Shown here: positions 1 to 7,587 of the stretch, piece after piece | Layout: each line of letters begins with the position of its first letter | Numbering within the stretch: the stretch's first letter is position 1 | Notes under the pieces: generated by a model | Seen by the model: only the letters and a program-made list of their open reading frames with translations | What the model was told of the DNA's origin: nothing | Database searches by the model: none | Position numbers and translations under genes: made by a program | From: Actinomycetes bacterium | GTDB taxonomy: Bacteria; Actinomycetota; Acidimicrobiia; Acidimicrobiales; RAAP-2 | Assembly (NCBI GenBank): GCA_021799915.1 | Contig: JAJYZN010000014.1 | Span: 1 to 24,576, forward strand | DNA length: 24,576 bases | Reading direction: 5' to 3'

Positions 1-21
1 TGAGAGCAGCGGCGCCCGACC

Positions 22-27
22 TAGGCT
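22..27 (+). promoter_or_regulatory. -10 element TAGGCT of the MoxR-like gene
   Basis: TAGGCT fits the actinobacterial -10 pattern TANNNT and ends 6 nt before the GTG start at 34, so transcription would begin at or beside the start codon. The same TAGGCT with similar spacing precedes the UPF0182 gene. No convincing -35 is visible in the few bases available. Confidence 0.5.
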
Positions 28-33
28 CGAACC

Positions 34-1476
34 GTGCCCGACGCATCCTTCGACATCCCTCCCGTTCCCCCCTCGTTCCCCCGCACTCTAGGAGAGCTCC
101 GCTCCTCTGGATGGGAGTCGGTACCGGTGGCCGACGAGATCCGCCGGAACGCAGCGGCCCGGATCGCCGCGGGCGAGCCCATTGCCCGGGGTGTGCTCGG
201 GTTCGACGAGACGGTGATGCCTCAGCTCGAGAACGCGCTCCTCGCAGGACACGACATCATTCTTCTGGGGGAGCGCGGTCAAGCCAAGACCCGGCTGATC
301 CGATCCCTGGTCGAGCTCTTGGACGAGTGGCTGCCCATTGTCGGCGGGTCCGAGATCAACGACGATCCCTACCACCCTTCGTCGCGTTTCGGGCGTGATC
401 TGGTCGCCCAGGACGGTGACCAGGCGTCCATCGAATGGCGGCACCGCTCCGAGCGGTACGGCGAGAAACTCGCCACCCCTGATACGTCGATCGCTGACCT
501 GATCGGGGAGATCGACCCGATCAAAGTGGCGGAAGGCCGCTACCTGTCCGACGAGCTGGCGCTTCACTACGGCCTGGTGCCCCGTGTGAACCGCGGGATC
601 TTCGCCATCAACGAGCTCCCCGATCTCTCCGAGAGGATCCAAGTGGGGCTGTTGAACGTTCTGGAGGAGCGTGACGTGCAGATCCGCGGCCATCGAGTCC
701 GCCTCCCGCTCGACGTGGTACTGGTCGCGACGGCCAACCCCGAGGACTACACCAATCGTGGACGGATCATCACCCCCCTCAAGGACCGGTTCGGTTCCCA
801 GATCCGCACCCACTACCCCCCCGACACGCGCACCGAAGTCACCATCATGCTCGCCGAGTCCGAGTTGCCCACCGGAGGCGTCCCGGTGGTGGTCCCGGCT
901 TACCTCCAAGAGGTGGTCGCCGAGTTGAGCCAGCTTGCCCGGAGGAGCCCTCACCTCAACCAGCGCAGTGGTGTCTCAGTCCGCCTGACCGTCGCCAACT
1001 ACGAGACGCTCGTGGCGAATGCGCTTCGCCGAGCGCTGCGTTTGGGAGAAGCACTGGCCGTGCCCCGCGTGAGCGATCTGACGGCGCTGGTGGCCTCGAC
1101 GATGGGGAAGGTCGAGGTCGAGGCGCTCGACGAGGGGAGAGAGGAGGAGCTGGTGGCTCGTCTGATCGCTGCGGCCGTTCTCTCGGTGTTCCGACGTCGG
1201 GTGACCCTGGCTGATCCGAGCGCGGTTCTCGGTGCGTTCGAGGCCGAGGTCGTGGTTCACACCGGCGATGATCTCGCGTCGACCGACTACGTGGCCGTCC
1301 TGGGTGACCTGCCGGCGCTGGCAGGTGCGGTGCGCGAACTCGCGGGACCAGAAGGTGACGAGGCCCCCGCGATCCTGGCGAGCGCACTCGAGTTCCTTCT
1401 CGAGGGCCTGCATCTCACCAAACGACTCAACAAGGATGCCTCAGGCGGACGGGCACTGTATCGGAGCCGGAAGTGA
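34..1476 (+). CDS. MoxR/ChlI-like AAA+ ATPase
   Basis: A 480-residue AAA+ ATPase of the magnesium-chelatase subunit I / MoxR type, probably a cytoplasmic chaperone-like ATPase working with the VWA protein encoded next to it. The Walker A motif GERGQAKT is at residues 79-86. The Walker B region reads IFAINE at 189-194, with Asn where many AAA+ proteins have Asp; I recall this as usual for this actinobacterial subgroup. It is followed by a sensor-like stretch VATANPEDYTNRGR and an arginine-finger-like PLKDRFG. The start is GTG at 34: there is no Shine-Dalgarno, and a TAGGCT -10 lies 6 nt upstream, which suggests leaderless translation. The stop overlaps the next start by 4 nt (GTGA), so the two genes are translationally coupled. 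True magnesium chelation is unlikely, since no other chlorophyll or cobalamin genes are nearby. The substrate is unknown. Confidence 0.9.
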   Translation: MPDASFDIPPVPPSFPRTLGELRSSGWESVPVADEIRRNAAARIAAGEPIARGVLGFDETVMPQLENALLAGHDIILLGERGQAKTRLIRSLVELLDEWLPIVGGSEINDDPYHPSSRFGRDLVAQDGDQASIEWRHRSERYGEKLATPDTSIADLIGEIDPIKVAEGRYLSDELALHYGLVPRVNRGIFAINELPDLSERIQVGLLNVLEERDVQIRGHRVRLPLDVVLVATANPEDYTNRGRIITPLKDRFGSQIRTHYPPDTRTEVTIMLAESELPTGGVPVVVPAYLQEVVAELSQLARRSPHLNQRSGVSVRLTVANYETLVANALRRALRLGEALAVPRVSDLTALVASTMGKVEVEALDEGREEELVARLIAAAVLSVFRRRVTLADPSAVLGAFEAEVVVHTGDDLASTDYVAVLGDLPALAGAVRELAGPEGDEAPAILASALEFLLEGLHLTKRLNKDASGGRALYRSRK

Positions 1477-3479
1477 CGGCCCGCTACGGCTACCGCCGCT
1501 GGGACGGAACCCAGGATGTCGAGGACTTCGACGCGGACGAGCTCTTGGCCGAGCTCACCGACGACCTCTTGGCCGGTGGCGATCTCGATGATGCGTTGCG
1601 GCGCCTCGTGCACCGGGGCATGCGGAGCAGGTCGGGAGAGCACATCATGGGCTCTCGCCAGCTCTTGGAGCGAGTGCGACGTCGTAGGGCCGAGCTCCGG
1701 TCATCGGGGGACCCGGGAGGAGAGCTTGGCCGGGTCTCCCGGGCACTGACGGACATCGTCGATCAAGAGCGGACGTCGATCGACGAACTGGTGAACGAGG
1801 CGAGAGACTCCGGGGACGAACGACGCAGGGCTGTCACCGATGACGTTGCCGCCGAGAAGCGGATCGCCCTCGATCTTCTGCCCGACGACGTCGCCGGCAA
1901 AGTGGGCGGCCTCTCCCGCTACGAGTTCGTGTCCTCCGAAGCACGAGAGAAGTTCGAGGAGCTGGTGGAGTCGCTGCGCCGCGAGGTGGCGGACACCTAC
2001 GTGAAAGGGGTGTCCGAGGCGCTCGGGTCCATGGACGCCGAGCAGATCGCGCATCTCCGCGATGCCCTGGATGCCCTCAATCGCATGCTCGAGCAGCGCG
2101 GACGCGGTGAGCCGCTGGATCCGACCTTTGAAGAGTTCATGGAGCGCTACGGTGACCTCTTTCCTGGAGCCGGTTCTCTGGATGAACTGCTCGAGCAGAT
2201 GGCTGCACGAATGGCTGCGGCCGAGAGCATGTGGAGGTCGCTCTCCCCCGAGCAGCGGGAGCAGCTCAGAGCCCTATCGGACTCGCTTCTCGAGGACATG
2301 GACCTCCGCTGGCAGGTCGAGCGTCTTTCGCAGAACCTCCAGTCGGCGTTTCCCACAGCCGGGTGGGATCGTCGCCAGCGTTTCTCCGGACAGGGACATC
2401 CCATTGGTCTGGCGAGCGCGACCGATGTGGCATCCGAGCTGGCCGAGCTGGACAGGATGGAAGAGCTTCTGCAATCGGCGACGTCACCGGCAGCGCTCTC
2501 CGAGATCGACCTCGACGAAGTCACCCGTCACCTGGGCGACGATGCAGCGCGGTCTTTGGAGTACCTCGCCCGCGTTGCCCGTGAGCTGACCGACGCCGGG
2601 CTCATCGAGAACCGAGGCGGGAGGACCGAGATCACGCCCAAAGGAGTGCGTCGACTCGGGCAACGGGCTCTCACCGACCTCTTCGCCAAGATCGAGGCCG
2701 ACCGTCTCGGAGGGCATCAGACCACGTGGGCGGGTGCTGGACATGATCGGGAGGAGACGACGCGGCCGTATGAGTACGGAGATCCGTTCAATCTCCACCT
2801 GAGCAAGACCATCCAGAACGCCGTGCACCGCACGGGCAGCGGGGTCCCTGTCCGCCTGGCACCCGAAGACTTCGAAGTGGTCGAGTCCGAAGCGCTCACC
2901 CGATCAGCGACGGTTCTTCTGGTCGACCTGTCGATGTCGATGCCGATGCGCGACAACTTCGTTCCGGCGAAGAAAATGGCAATGGCCCTGCACACCCTGA
3001 TCGCGAGCCGTTTTCCGAGGGACTATCTCGGCATCGTCGGGTTTTCCGAGGTGGCGAGAGAGATCAAGCCCGAAGATCTCCCGAGCGCGATGTGGGATTA
3101 CGTGTATGGGACCAATCTCCAACATGCCCTGCTCTTGGCGCGCAAGCTCCTGGCCCATCAACATGGGACGAAACAGATCATCGTCGTCACCGACGGGGAG
3201 CCGACCGCCCACATCGATCCCGACGGCGAAGTGTTCTTCAACTACCCACCCGTGCCGGACACCCTCCGGCGCACCATGGCCGAAGTCGTCCGCTGCACTC
3301 GGGCACGGATCACGATCAACGTCTTCGCGCTCGACCTGGAACGTACCCAGTTCCCCTTCGTCGACCAGATTGCCGCGGTCAACGGCGGCAGAACCTTCTA
3401 CACCGACCCGGATCATCTCGGTGGTTACGTTCTCGTCGACTTTCTCCAGCACCGGCGAGTGCTCCGCCCGGCCGGTTGA
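1473..3479 (+). CDS. VWA-domain protein (CoxE/ChlD-like), partner of the MoxR-like ATPase
   Basis: A 668-residue protein. Residues 1-450 are charged and helix-rich (frequent Glu/Arg/Leu) without a clear domain. Residues about 478-660 form a von Willebrand factor A domain with a complete MIDAS metal site: D485-S487-S489 in the motif DLSMS, T547 in GTN and D574 in TDGEP. No signal peptide or membrane segment is seen, so it is probably cytoplasmic. MoxR ATPases are commonly encoded beside VWA proteins and are thought to act together in remodelling or activating target proteins. The GTG start overlaps the ATPase stop by 4 nt, which supports co-expression and complex formation. The target is not identifiable from the neighbours. 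The family assignment is firm; the role is inferred. Confidence 0.88.
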   Translation: MTARYGYRRWDGTQDVEDFDADELLAELTDDLLAGGDLDDALRRLVHRGMRSRSGEHIMGSRQLLERVRRRRAELRSSGDPGGELGRVSRALTDIVDQERTSIDELVNEARDSGDERRRAVTDDVAAEKRIALDLLPDDVAGKVGGLSRYEFVSSEAREKFEELVESLRREVADTYVKGVSEALGSMDAEQIAHLRDALDALNRMLEQRGRGEPLDPTFEEFMERYGDLFPGAGSLDELLEQMAARMAAAESMWRSLSPEQREQLRALSDSLLEDMDLRWQVERLSQNLQSAFPTAGWDRRQRFSGQGHPIGLASATDVASELAELDRMEELLQSATSPAALSEIDLDEVTRHLGDDAARSLEYLARVARELTDAGLIENRGGRTEITPKGVRRLGQRALTDLFAKIEADRLGGHQTTWAGAGHDREETTRPYEYGDPFNLHLSKTIQNAVHRTGSGVPVRLAPEDFEVVESEALTRSATVLLVDLSMSMPMRDNFVPAKKMAMALHTLIASRFPRDYLGIVGFSEVAREIKPEDLPSAMWDYVYGTNLQHALLLARKLLAHQHGTKQIIVVTDGEPTAHIDPDGEVFFNYPPVPDTLRRTMAEVVRCTRARITINVFALDLERTQFPFVDQIAAVNGGRTFYTDPDHLGGYVLVDFLQHRRVLRPAG

Positions 3480-3526
3480 CCGGCGGGCGCGACCTGACGT
3501 TCTCTGGTCGGCTGGGGTGTTCTGCC

Positions 3527-3591
3527 GGCGCGTCGGGTTGGCGCGTCGGGTTGGCGCGTCGGGTTGGCGCGTCGGGTTGGCGCGTCGGCGG
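3527..3591. repeat. 13-bp tandem repeat, four perfect copies plus a partial fifth
   Basis: The unit GGCGCGTCGGGTT occurs at 3527-3539, 3540-3552, 3553-3565 and 3566-3578. A fifth copy at 3579-3591 matches the first 10 bases and then diverges. It begins 47 nt after the VWA stop codon. The unit length is not a multiple of three, which argues against a coding repeat. It could be a slippage-prone minisatellite or a set of binding sites. Confidence 0.85.
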
Positions 3592-3737
3592 GAGCCACCG
3601 CACCCCCTCCGGCGTTGCCGCGAACAGGACGATCATCGCCTTCCGAGGTCGGAGCGCGATGCTTGTCTGCTGTGCTCGGCCGGCCGACGGCACTTCGATC
3701 TGGGTCACGAACCACGTGCACCATGCATGTGCGCAGT

Positions 3738-3751
3738 GTCACAAGCGTGAC
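3738..3751. promoter_or_regulatory. Inverted repeat GTCAC-N4-GTGAC upstream of whiB
   Basis: Perfect 5-bp arms GTCAC (3738-3742) and GTGAC (3747-3751) are separated by AAGC, about 110 nt before the whiB start. The symmetry suits a dimeric regulator site, but I cannot assign the regulator and a chance occurrence is possible. Confidence 0.25.
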
Positions 3752-3861
3752 CGGCGCGAAGGCTCTGAGGAATTTCCGCTTGCGTTCAGGTTCCCAGTGG
3801 TGGAAGATAACAATGTTGTAACTACACCAGTGCCACATCGGTGGCGAGGGGAGGCAGGCCG

Positions 3862-4143
3862 GTGGACCTCATGTCGATACTGTACGGTCGCCAAGAGCAG
3901 AGTTGGCAGGCACAGGCGAACTGCATGGGAGTGGACCCCGACCTGTTCTTTCCTGAGCGCGGGGCGTCGACCCGCGAAGCCAAGGAAGTGTGCCGAGGCT
4001 GCGTGGTGCGCGAGGACTGCCTCGAGTACGCATTGGCGAACGGCGAGAAGTTCGGAATCTGGGGAGGAATGAGCGAGCGCGAGCGCCGTCGGTTGCGCAG
4101 GGCTCGAGCGATGCAGCGATCCAGTACCGCCAACGCGAGCTGA
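3862..4143 (+). CDS. whiB: WhiB-family transcriptional regulator (WhiB2/WhmD-like)
   Basis: A 93-residue Wbl protein. The four cluster ligands are C21, C44, C47 and C53 (C-x22-CxxC-x5-C), followed by the family turn GIWGG at 65-69 and a basic C-terminal tail (SERERRRLRR) that contacts DNA. The family binds a [4Fe-4S] cluster and works with the housekeeping sigma factor. The stretch FFPERGASTREAK and the CLEYAL...FGIWGG pattern resemble WhiB2/WhmD, linked in other actinobacteria to septation and cell division; this sub-assignment is from memory. Start chosen at GTG 3862 because GGGGAGG lies 8 nt upstream. GTG 3841 would lack a ribosome site, and ATG 3871 sits too far from it. A strong GC hairpin follows the stop. 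Whether it acts on the division genes in this window is unknown. Confidence 0.9.
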   Translation: MDLMSILYGRQEQSWQAQANCMGVDPDLFFPERGASTREAKEVCRGCVVREDCLEYALANGEKFGIWGGMSERERRRLRRARAMQRSSTANAS

Positions 4144-4152
4144 TCCCCGTAC

Positions 4153-4193
4153 GGCGCCGTCGCGAGCGATCCGGCTGATCCGGTCGCGGCGCC
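4153..4193 (+). terminator. GC-rich hairpin after whiB
   Basis: Arms GGCGCCG (4153-4159) and CGGCGCC (4187-4193) are perfect complements, and the stem can extend with a bulge. The hairpin starts 10 nt after the whiB stop. No T-tract follows, as is common for intrinsic terminators in high-GC actinobacteria. It lies between convergent genes and may serve both. Confidence 0.45.
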
Positions 4194-4306
4194 ACCTCGA
4201 CGGCCATCGAACGACCGCGTTCGAAAGATGGTCGGCATGGGCACCCATTTCCTCTTTCCTTCCCGGGTCGCATGCCGCACGAGCTCACCCCGTCGCGTGC
4301 GGCCGT

Positions 4307-5248
4307 TCAATCCATCGCGATTCCTCGCTGCTCCAGTCGAGCCTCGATGGTCGAAGCGGGCTCGAGTCCTAGCTCCTCCCATCGTGTCGTCGAGATTGAG
4401 GCAAGGACGCCTGCGGGAATCAACCCGACCAGCTCGCAGGAGGAGACGGCGCTTCCCATCGTTGCTGCAATACGAGCGATCCTGTCACGGACGTCGGCTG
4501 GTCCAACGGCAAACGGGTCGATCAAGTTGCAGGAGATCTGCACGGCATCACTTTCTGGGCCAAATTTGAACGCGAGTGCGCGTACAGCGGGACCTCGCAC
4601 TGCTGAAGCGATCGATCGCGCCCTGGTGAGGTCCATTGGCCGTACCCAGACGTTGTAGGCAATCAGAAAATTACGGGCCCCCACGGCGCATGCCCCGGCA
4701 GTTGGGTGAGGTGATCGCGGTCCCGTGTCAGGTTGTAGCACCCTGAAAGCATTTCGGCGAACCTCGGGAAGGATCCGGTCTTCTCCATGACCGAGAGGAC
4801 CAAACAGGAAACACGGAAGTGTAAGAGTTGTGCTGGCCCACCGAGCAAAGCGATCTCTCACGGTGCAGGCTCCATCCAGTGAAGGCGTGGCATCGAGATG
4901 GGTGAGAGAATGTTCCACGGGGGCACCCTCTCGCGACGGCTCTTCGACTGGAGTCCGTTGGTGATCTTGAAATGTGAGCGGAACGAAGGGGACGATGTCG
5001 ATCACACCGAACCTCGGATGGACACCCGAGTGACGCCTGATGTCAAGTTGGGAGATTGCTTCGACGGCGATTCTTCGAACTGCCGCTTCGACCGCATCCT
5101 GCGGCCCGGCGACGGTCACTACCGACCGGTGGTGATCCGGGTCGGCATGGAGATCGAGGAACGTTTCGCCGCAAGCCGCTTCTATGTCGGCCAGGAAGCG
5201 ATCGTCGCGGCCCTCACTGATGTTGACAGCTGCCTCCAAAAGCTTCAT
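4307..5248 (-). CDS. Glutamate formimidoyltransferase-like protein (FTCD N-terminal domain type)
   Basis: A 313-residue stand-alone version of the formimidoyltransferase half of FTCD. The start MKLLEAAVNISEG matches the family's opening strand (vECVPNFSEG-like). The active-site stretch HSGVHPRFG at 73-81, followed by DIVPFVP, corresponds to the HKGEHPRMG...DVcPFiP region of characterised enzymes that holds the catalytic histidine. Later blocks (LFGPLG, LPEVRR, PDTGP, AGACAVGARNFLIAYNVW) also fit. The family moves a formimino or formyl group between glutamate and tetrahydrofolate, in histidine breakdown or 5-formyl-THF salvage. No cyclodeaminase or hut genes are nearby, so a folate-salvage role is possible but only inferred. 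No Shine-Dalgarno or clear -10 precedes the ATG. It sits between two WhiB genes and converges on the first. Confidence 0.82.
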   Translation of the reverse strand: MKLLEAAVNISEGRDDRFLADIEAACGETFLDLHADPDHHRSVVTVAGPQDAVEAAVRRIAVEAISQLDIRRHSGVHPRFGVIDIVPFVPLTFQDHQRTPVEEPSREGAPVEHSLTHLDATPSLDGACTVRDRFARWASTTLTLPCFLFGPLGHGEDRILPEVRRNAFRVLQPDTGPRSPHPTAGACAVGARNFLIAYNVWVRPMDLTRARSIASAVRGPAVRALAFKFGPESDAVQISCNLIDPFAVGPADVRDRIARIAATMGSAVSSCELVGLIPAGVLASISTTRWEELGLEPASTIEARLEQRGIAMD

Positions 5249-5348
5249 CGAGACGATGCAGTGCCTGGAAACTTCCCCGGTTCAGGGAGCCGGATGCGAG
5301 CCAAACATGCAGGACTTGCGCATTCGGTCACGAGCAGCGTAGACGCCC

Positions 5349-5594
5349 TCAGCGCGAAGATGCGGGAGCCATGGAGCGCCGTCGGCGGAGAATCCTTCGG
5401 CGCTCTCGCTCAGAGCAGCCCCCCCACACGCCGTGATCGATTCGGTTGGCCAGGGCATACTCTAGGCATGTCTGCGAGACCGAGCACTCAGCACAGATGC
5501 GCTGCGCGGCTTGGACTCCGATTCCGTCGCTCGGGAAGAACACGGCTGGCGGGACGTCTCGACACTTGCCGTTGGCCATCCAATCGGTATCCAT
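5349..5594 (-). CDS. whiB: WhiB-family transcriptional regulator, second copy
   Basis: An 81-residue Wbl protein with cluster cysteines C11, C34, C37 and C43 and the GVWGG turn at 55-59, followed by a basic tail SERERRRILRRRR. It is close to minimal length for the family, with almost no N-terminal extension before the first cysteine. The ATG at 5594 has an AGGGAG ribosome site about 6 nt upstream and a TACACT -10 further out, so unlike many genes here it has a short leader. It lies 100 nt upstream of the formimidoyltransferase gene on the same strand and could be co-transcribed with it. It is divergent from the HtrA-type gene. Sub-family not assigned. Confidence 0.9.
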   Translation of the reverse strand: MDTDWMANGKCRDVPPAVFFPSDGIGVQAAQRICAECSVSQTCLEYALANRIDHGVWGGCSERERRRILRRRRSMAPASSR

Positions 5595-5618
5595 GGCTGC
5601 TCCCTCGTCTCAATGCTC

Positions 5619-5624
5619 AGTGTA
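5619..5624 (-). promoter_or_regulatory. Putative -10 TACACT of the second whiB
   Basis: On the minus strand TACACT fits TANNNT and would place the transcript start about 18 nt before the ATG, leaving room for the AGGGAG ribosome site. No good TTGACA-like -35 is seen at the right spacing. Confidence 0.35.
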
Positions 5625-5685
5625 GTCCGATGGCCTTCGCCCCAAGTCACCACTGTTTGTCGACGGGGACCGGGTTTCGATATCG

Positions 5686-6996
5686 GTGCGGGAGCGTGCG
5701 GAATTGACAGAGTCCCAGAACCTCGGCTGGAGGCCCCGCGCGGCGCCACCAGGCGTGCCGCCAGGCGTGCCGCCAGGCGTGCCGCCAGGCGTGCCACCAG
5801 CCGTGCCTCCAGGCGTGCCTCCAGCCCAGTCGAACGCCGGAGTGCCTGGCTCCTCCTGGCCCCCGCCCGGCGCGCCACCCCAACAGGGCGCGCCACCCCC
5901 GCCTTTGCCGCCATTTTCAGCGTCGGGGAGTGCAAGGGGTCAATCCGGCTCCGGTGGGCAGTCGTGGCCACAGCCGTCGCAGTCACCCCAAGGCGGGCTG
6001 CAGTCCTCGCTGCCGCCTCAAAGTTGGCCGCAGCCCCCGATCTCGCCCCCCGGCGCCATCCCCGCCATACCTCAATCCTCCCGGCCAGGTGCGATTCCCC
6101 CGTCTCCTTACCCGCTGTGGATGCCGCATCCTCCACAGCGGGTCGTCCAGACGTTGACTCGTCGGACGTGGGTCTGGGTCGTGGCGTCGACGGCCATTGT
6201 GGCGGCGGTCATCGGAGCGCTGGCGGGAGCGTGGATCGGAATCGGGTCACAACAGACGGTGGTAGAGAAGTTTTTCCCCAATCAGAGCGTGATCGCGAAT
6301 CCGGTAGACGTCCAGGGAGTGATCGCCCAAGCGGAGCCGGCGGTCGTCTCGATCGACACCATCGGGTACCCCGCGGGTGGCGAGGCGGGCGAGGTGCTCG
6401 TGGGCGCAGGCACCGGCATGATCCTGACGTCGTCGGGTATGGTCCTGACCAACAATCACGTGATCGCTGGCGCCAGCACAATCACCGTGACGCTGTTCGG
6501 CCAGACCAAGCGCCTCGGTGCCCATGTCATCGGAGCTGATCCTGCGACCGACGTGGCCCTTGTGCAGATCGACGGAGGACATGACCTTCCGACCGTCACC
6601 CTCGGTAATTCAGATGACGTCGAGGTCGGAGACAACGTCGTCGCCATCGGCAACGCACTCGGCCTCCCTGGTGGCCCCACCGTGACCGAAGGCATCGTGT
6701 CCGGGCTGAACCGGACATTGAGCGCAGAAAGTGACTTCACGAAGGCGACGGAGAACCTTCACGGGCTCATCGAAACGGATGCGCCGATCAATTCGGGGAA
6801 TTCCGGTGGTCCTCTCTTGAACTCCCAGGCTCAGGTCATAGGGATGAACACCGCCGTTGCTGAGAGCACGACCGGGAATGCGCCGGCCCAGAACATCGGA
6901 TTTGCGATCGCCGTGAACACCATCAAGGCCCTCCTGCCGACGCTCGGTGGAAGTGGAATCAATCTCGGCGTTGCCCTGAAGTCTGGTTCGGGTTGA
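5686..6996 (+). CDS. Membrane-anchored HtrA/DegP-type serine protease without a PDZ domain
   Basis: A 436-residue S1C-type protease. Residues 1-160 are a cytoplasmic, Pro/Gln/Ser-rich region with six PPGV-type repeats at 21-44. One membrane helix follows at about 162-184, and then an extracytoplasmic trypsin-like domain with the complete triad H258 (TNNHVIAGA), D289 (DPATDVALV) and S373 (GNSGGPLLN). Relatives normally carry a C-terminal PDZ domain; here the protein stops right after the protease core at GINLGVALKSGSG, and I see no PDZ remnant downstream. GTG 5686 gives the longest form but has a poor ribosome site. TTG 5704 has GGGAG 9 nt upstream and may be the real start, shortening the protein by six residues. 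Likely role: degrading misfolded or signalling proteins in the envelope. Confidence 0.9.
   Translation: MRERAELTESQNLGWRPRAAPPGVPPGVPPGVPPGVPPAVPPGVPPAQSNAGVPGSSWPPPGAPPQQGAPPPPLPPFSASGSARGQSGSGGQSWPQPSQSPQGGLQSSLPPQSWPQPPISPPGAIPAIPQSSRPGAIPPSPYPLWMPHPPQRVVQTLTRRTWVWVVASTAIVAAVIGALAGAWIGIGSQQTVVEKFFPNQSVIANPVDVQGVIAQAEPAVVSIDTIGYPAGGEAGEVLVGAGTGMILTSSGMVLTNNHVIAGASTITVTLFGQTKRLGAHVIGADPATDVALVQIDGGHDLPTVTLGNSDDVEVGDNVVAIGNALGLPGGPTVTEGIVSGLNRTLSAESDFTKATENLHGLIETDAPINSGNSGGPLLNSQAQVIGMNTAVAESTTGNAPAQNIGFAIAVNTIKALLPTLGGSGINLGVALKSGSG
5746..5817 (+). repeat. 12-bp in-frame tandem repeat encoding PPGV units
   Basis: Six consecutive 12-bp units encode PPGV (the fifth is PPAV) at residues 21-44 of the HtrA-type protease. 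Adjacent copies are nearly identical at DNA level, which suggests recent expansion by slippage. It lengthens the cytoplasmic proline-rich tail. Confidence 0.85.
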
Positions 6997-7106
6997 CGAG
7001 CGGCTGGTCTCACAGGACCGCGAGGAGTCAGGTAGCGCGACGTTGTTGTTGTTCGGGTCACGGCGAACCTCAACCTCCGCCGGCTCGCGGTCCGGGTGGG
7101 AGCAAG

Positions 7107-7112
7107 TACGCT
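7107..7112 (+). promoter_or_regulatory. Putative -10 TACGCT before the 7186 gene
   Basis: TACGCT fits TANNNT and would give a leader of roughly 65 nt before the ATG at 7186. No -35 is recognisable, so this is a weak call. Confidence 0.25.
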
Positions 7113-7185
7113 GTGCAATCGGCGAGAGGAGCATCGGCCCGACCGCCCCACATGTTCGCAGAGTGACTCGCAGCCCGGAGGTGCC

Positions 7186-7491
7186 ATGTCCCCAGAACCC
7201 GACGCCAGCGCGATCGGATCCGATGACCAACCCATGCCGGCAGAGCCTGTTGCGCGTGTCCGGATCGTGTACCTCGGACCAGTTGCTCCGCACTGGGAGG
7301 TGGAGACCGATTTCGGAGAAGCGGCGCTGGTCGACGCGTTTCGCGATCGCGTCCTCGCTCGCCTCGTCCTACTTCCTCCCCACGACCCGCAGTTCAGAAG
7401 GAACCGAGAGCGGGTGGTGCGAGATGCGGAGGGAGAGGGTATCCAGTTGGACTGGGAGCTGGGGATACCGGACGAGGCTTCGGCAACCTAA
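7186..7491 (+). CDS. Small protein of unknown function, 101 residues
   Basis: A soluble-looking protein with a disordered N-terminus (residues 1-24, Pro/Ala/Asp-rich) and a compact predicted alpha/beta part that begins VARVRIVYLGPVAPHWEV and continues into a helix rich in Val/Leu/Arg. There is no signal peptide, membrane helix or cysteine pair. ATG 7186 was chosen because GGAGG lies just upstream; a longer frame from GTG 7096 has no ribosome site and an unlikely Arg/Cys/His-rich extension. I do not recognise the family. It follows the HtrA-type gene by 190 nt and converges on the DUF2342-like gene. Confidence 0.65.
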   Translation: MSPEPDASAIGSDDQPMPAEPVARVRIVYLGPVAPHWEVETDFGEAALVDAFRDRVLARLVLLPPHDPQFRRNRERVVRDAEGEGIQLDWELGIPDEASAT

Positions 7492-7530
7492 GCAGAGCAG
7501 CCGATCGTCGCGTCAGCGTGAGCAGTACTT

Positions 7531-7557
7531 GGCATGCGGGCGATGACGCCTGCTGCC
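7531..7557. terminator. Hairpin between convergent genes
   Basis: Bases 7531-7542 and 7547-7557 can form an 11-bp stem (one bulged T, one G-T pair) with a 4-base loop ATGA. It lies 39 nt after one stop codon and 30 nt from the opposing one, so it could end transcripts from both sides. There is no T-tract. Confidence 0.4.
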
Positions 7558-7587
7558 GTCGAGCCGTTGGCCGACCCGTGCCTGCCC

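Larger units (their letters stand above)
3480..3861. other. Non-coding gap between the VWA gene and whiB
   Basis: About 380 bases without a convincing gene. It holds a 13-bp tandem repeat (3527-3591), a perfect inverted repeat GTCAC-N4-GTGAC (3738-3751), and a conspicuously AT-rich patch near 3805-3825 that probably belongs to the whiB promoter. Open frames across the gap on both strands translate the tandem repeat into low-complexity Arg/Gly/Val peptides and look spurious. No tRNA or recognisable structured RNA was seen. Confidence 0.6.

Noticed and set aside
598..615. Defective Walker B (Asn for Asp) in the MoxR-like ATPase
   Set aside because: The INELPDL form is, as far as I recall, normal for this actinobacterial subgroup, so it is not evidence of loss of function.
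3527..3591. CRISPR array
   Set aside because: The units are only 13 bp and abut head to tail with no spacers; there are no cas genes.
4898..5707. Plus-strand frame opposite the formimidoyltransferase and whiB
   Set aside because: Antisense to two recognised families; no recognisable protein.
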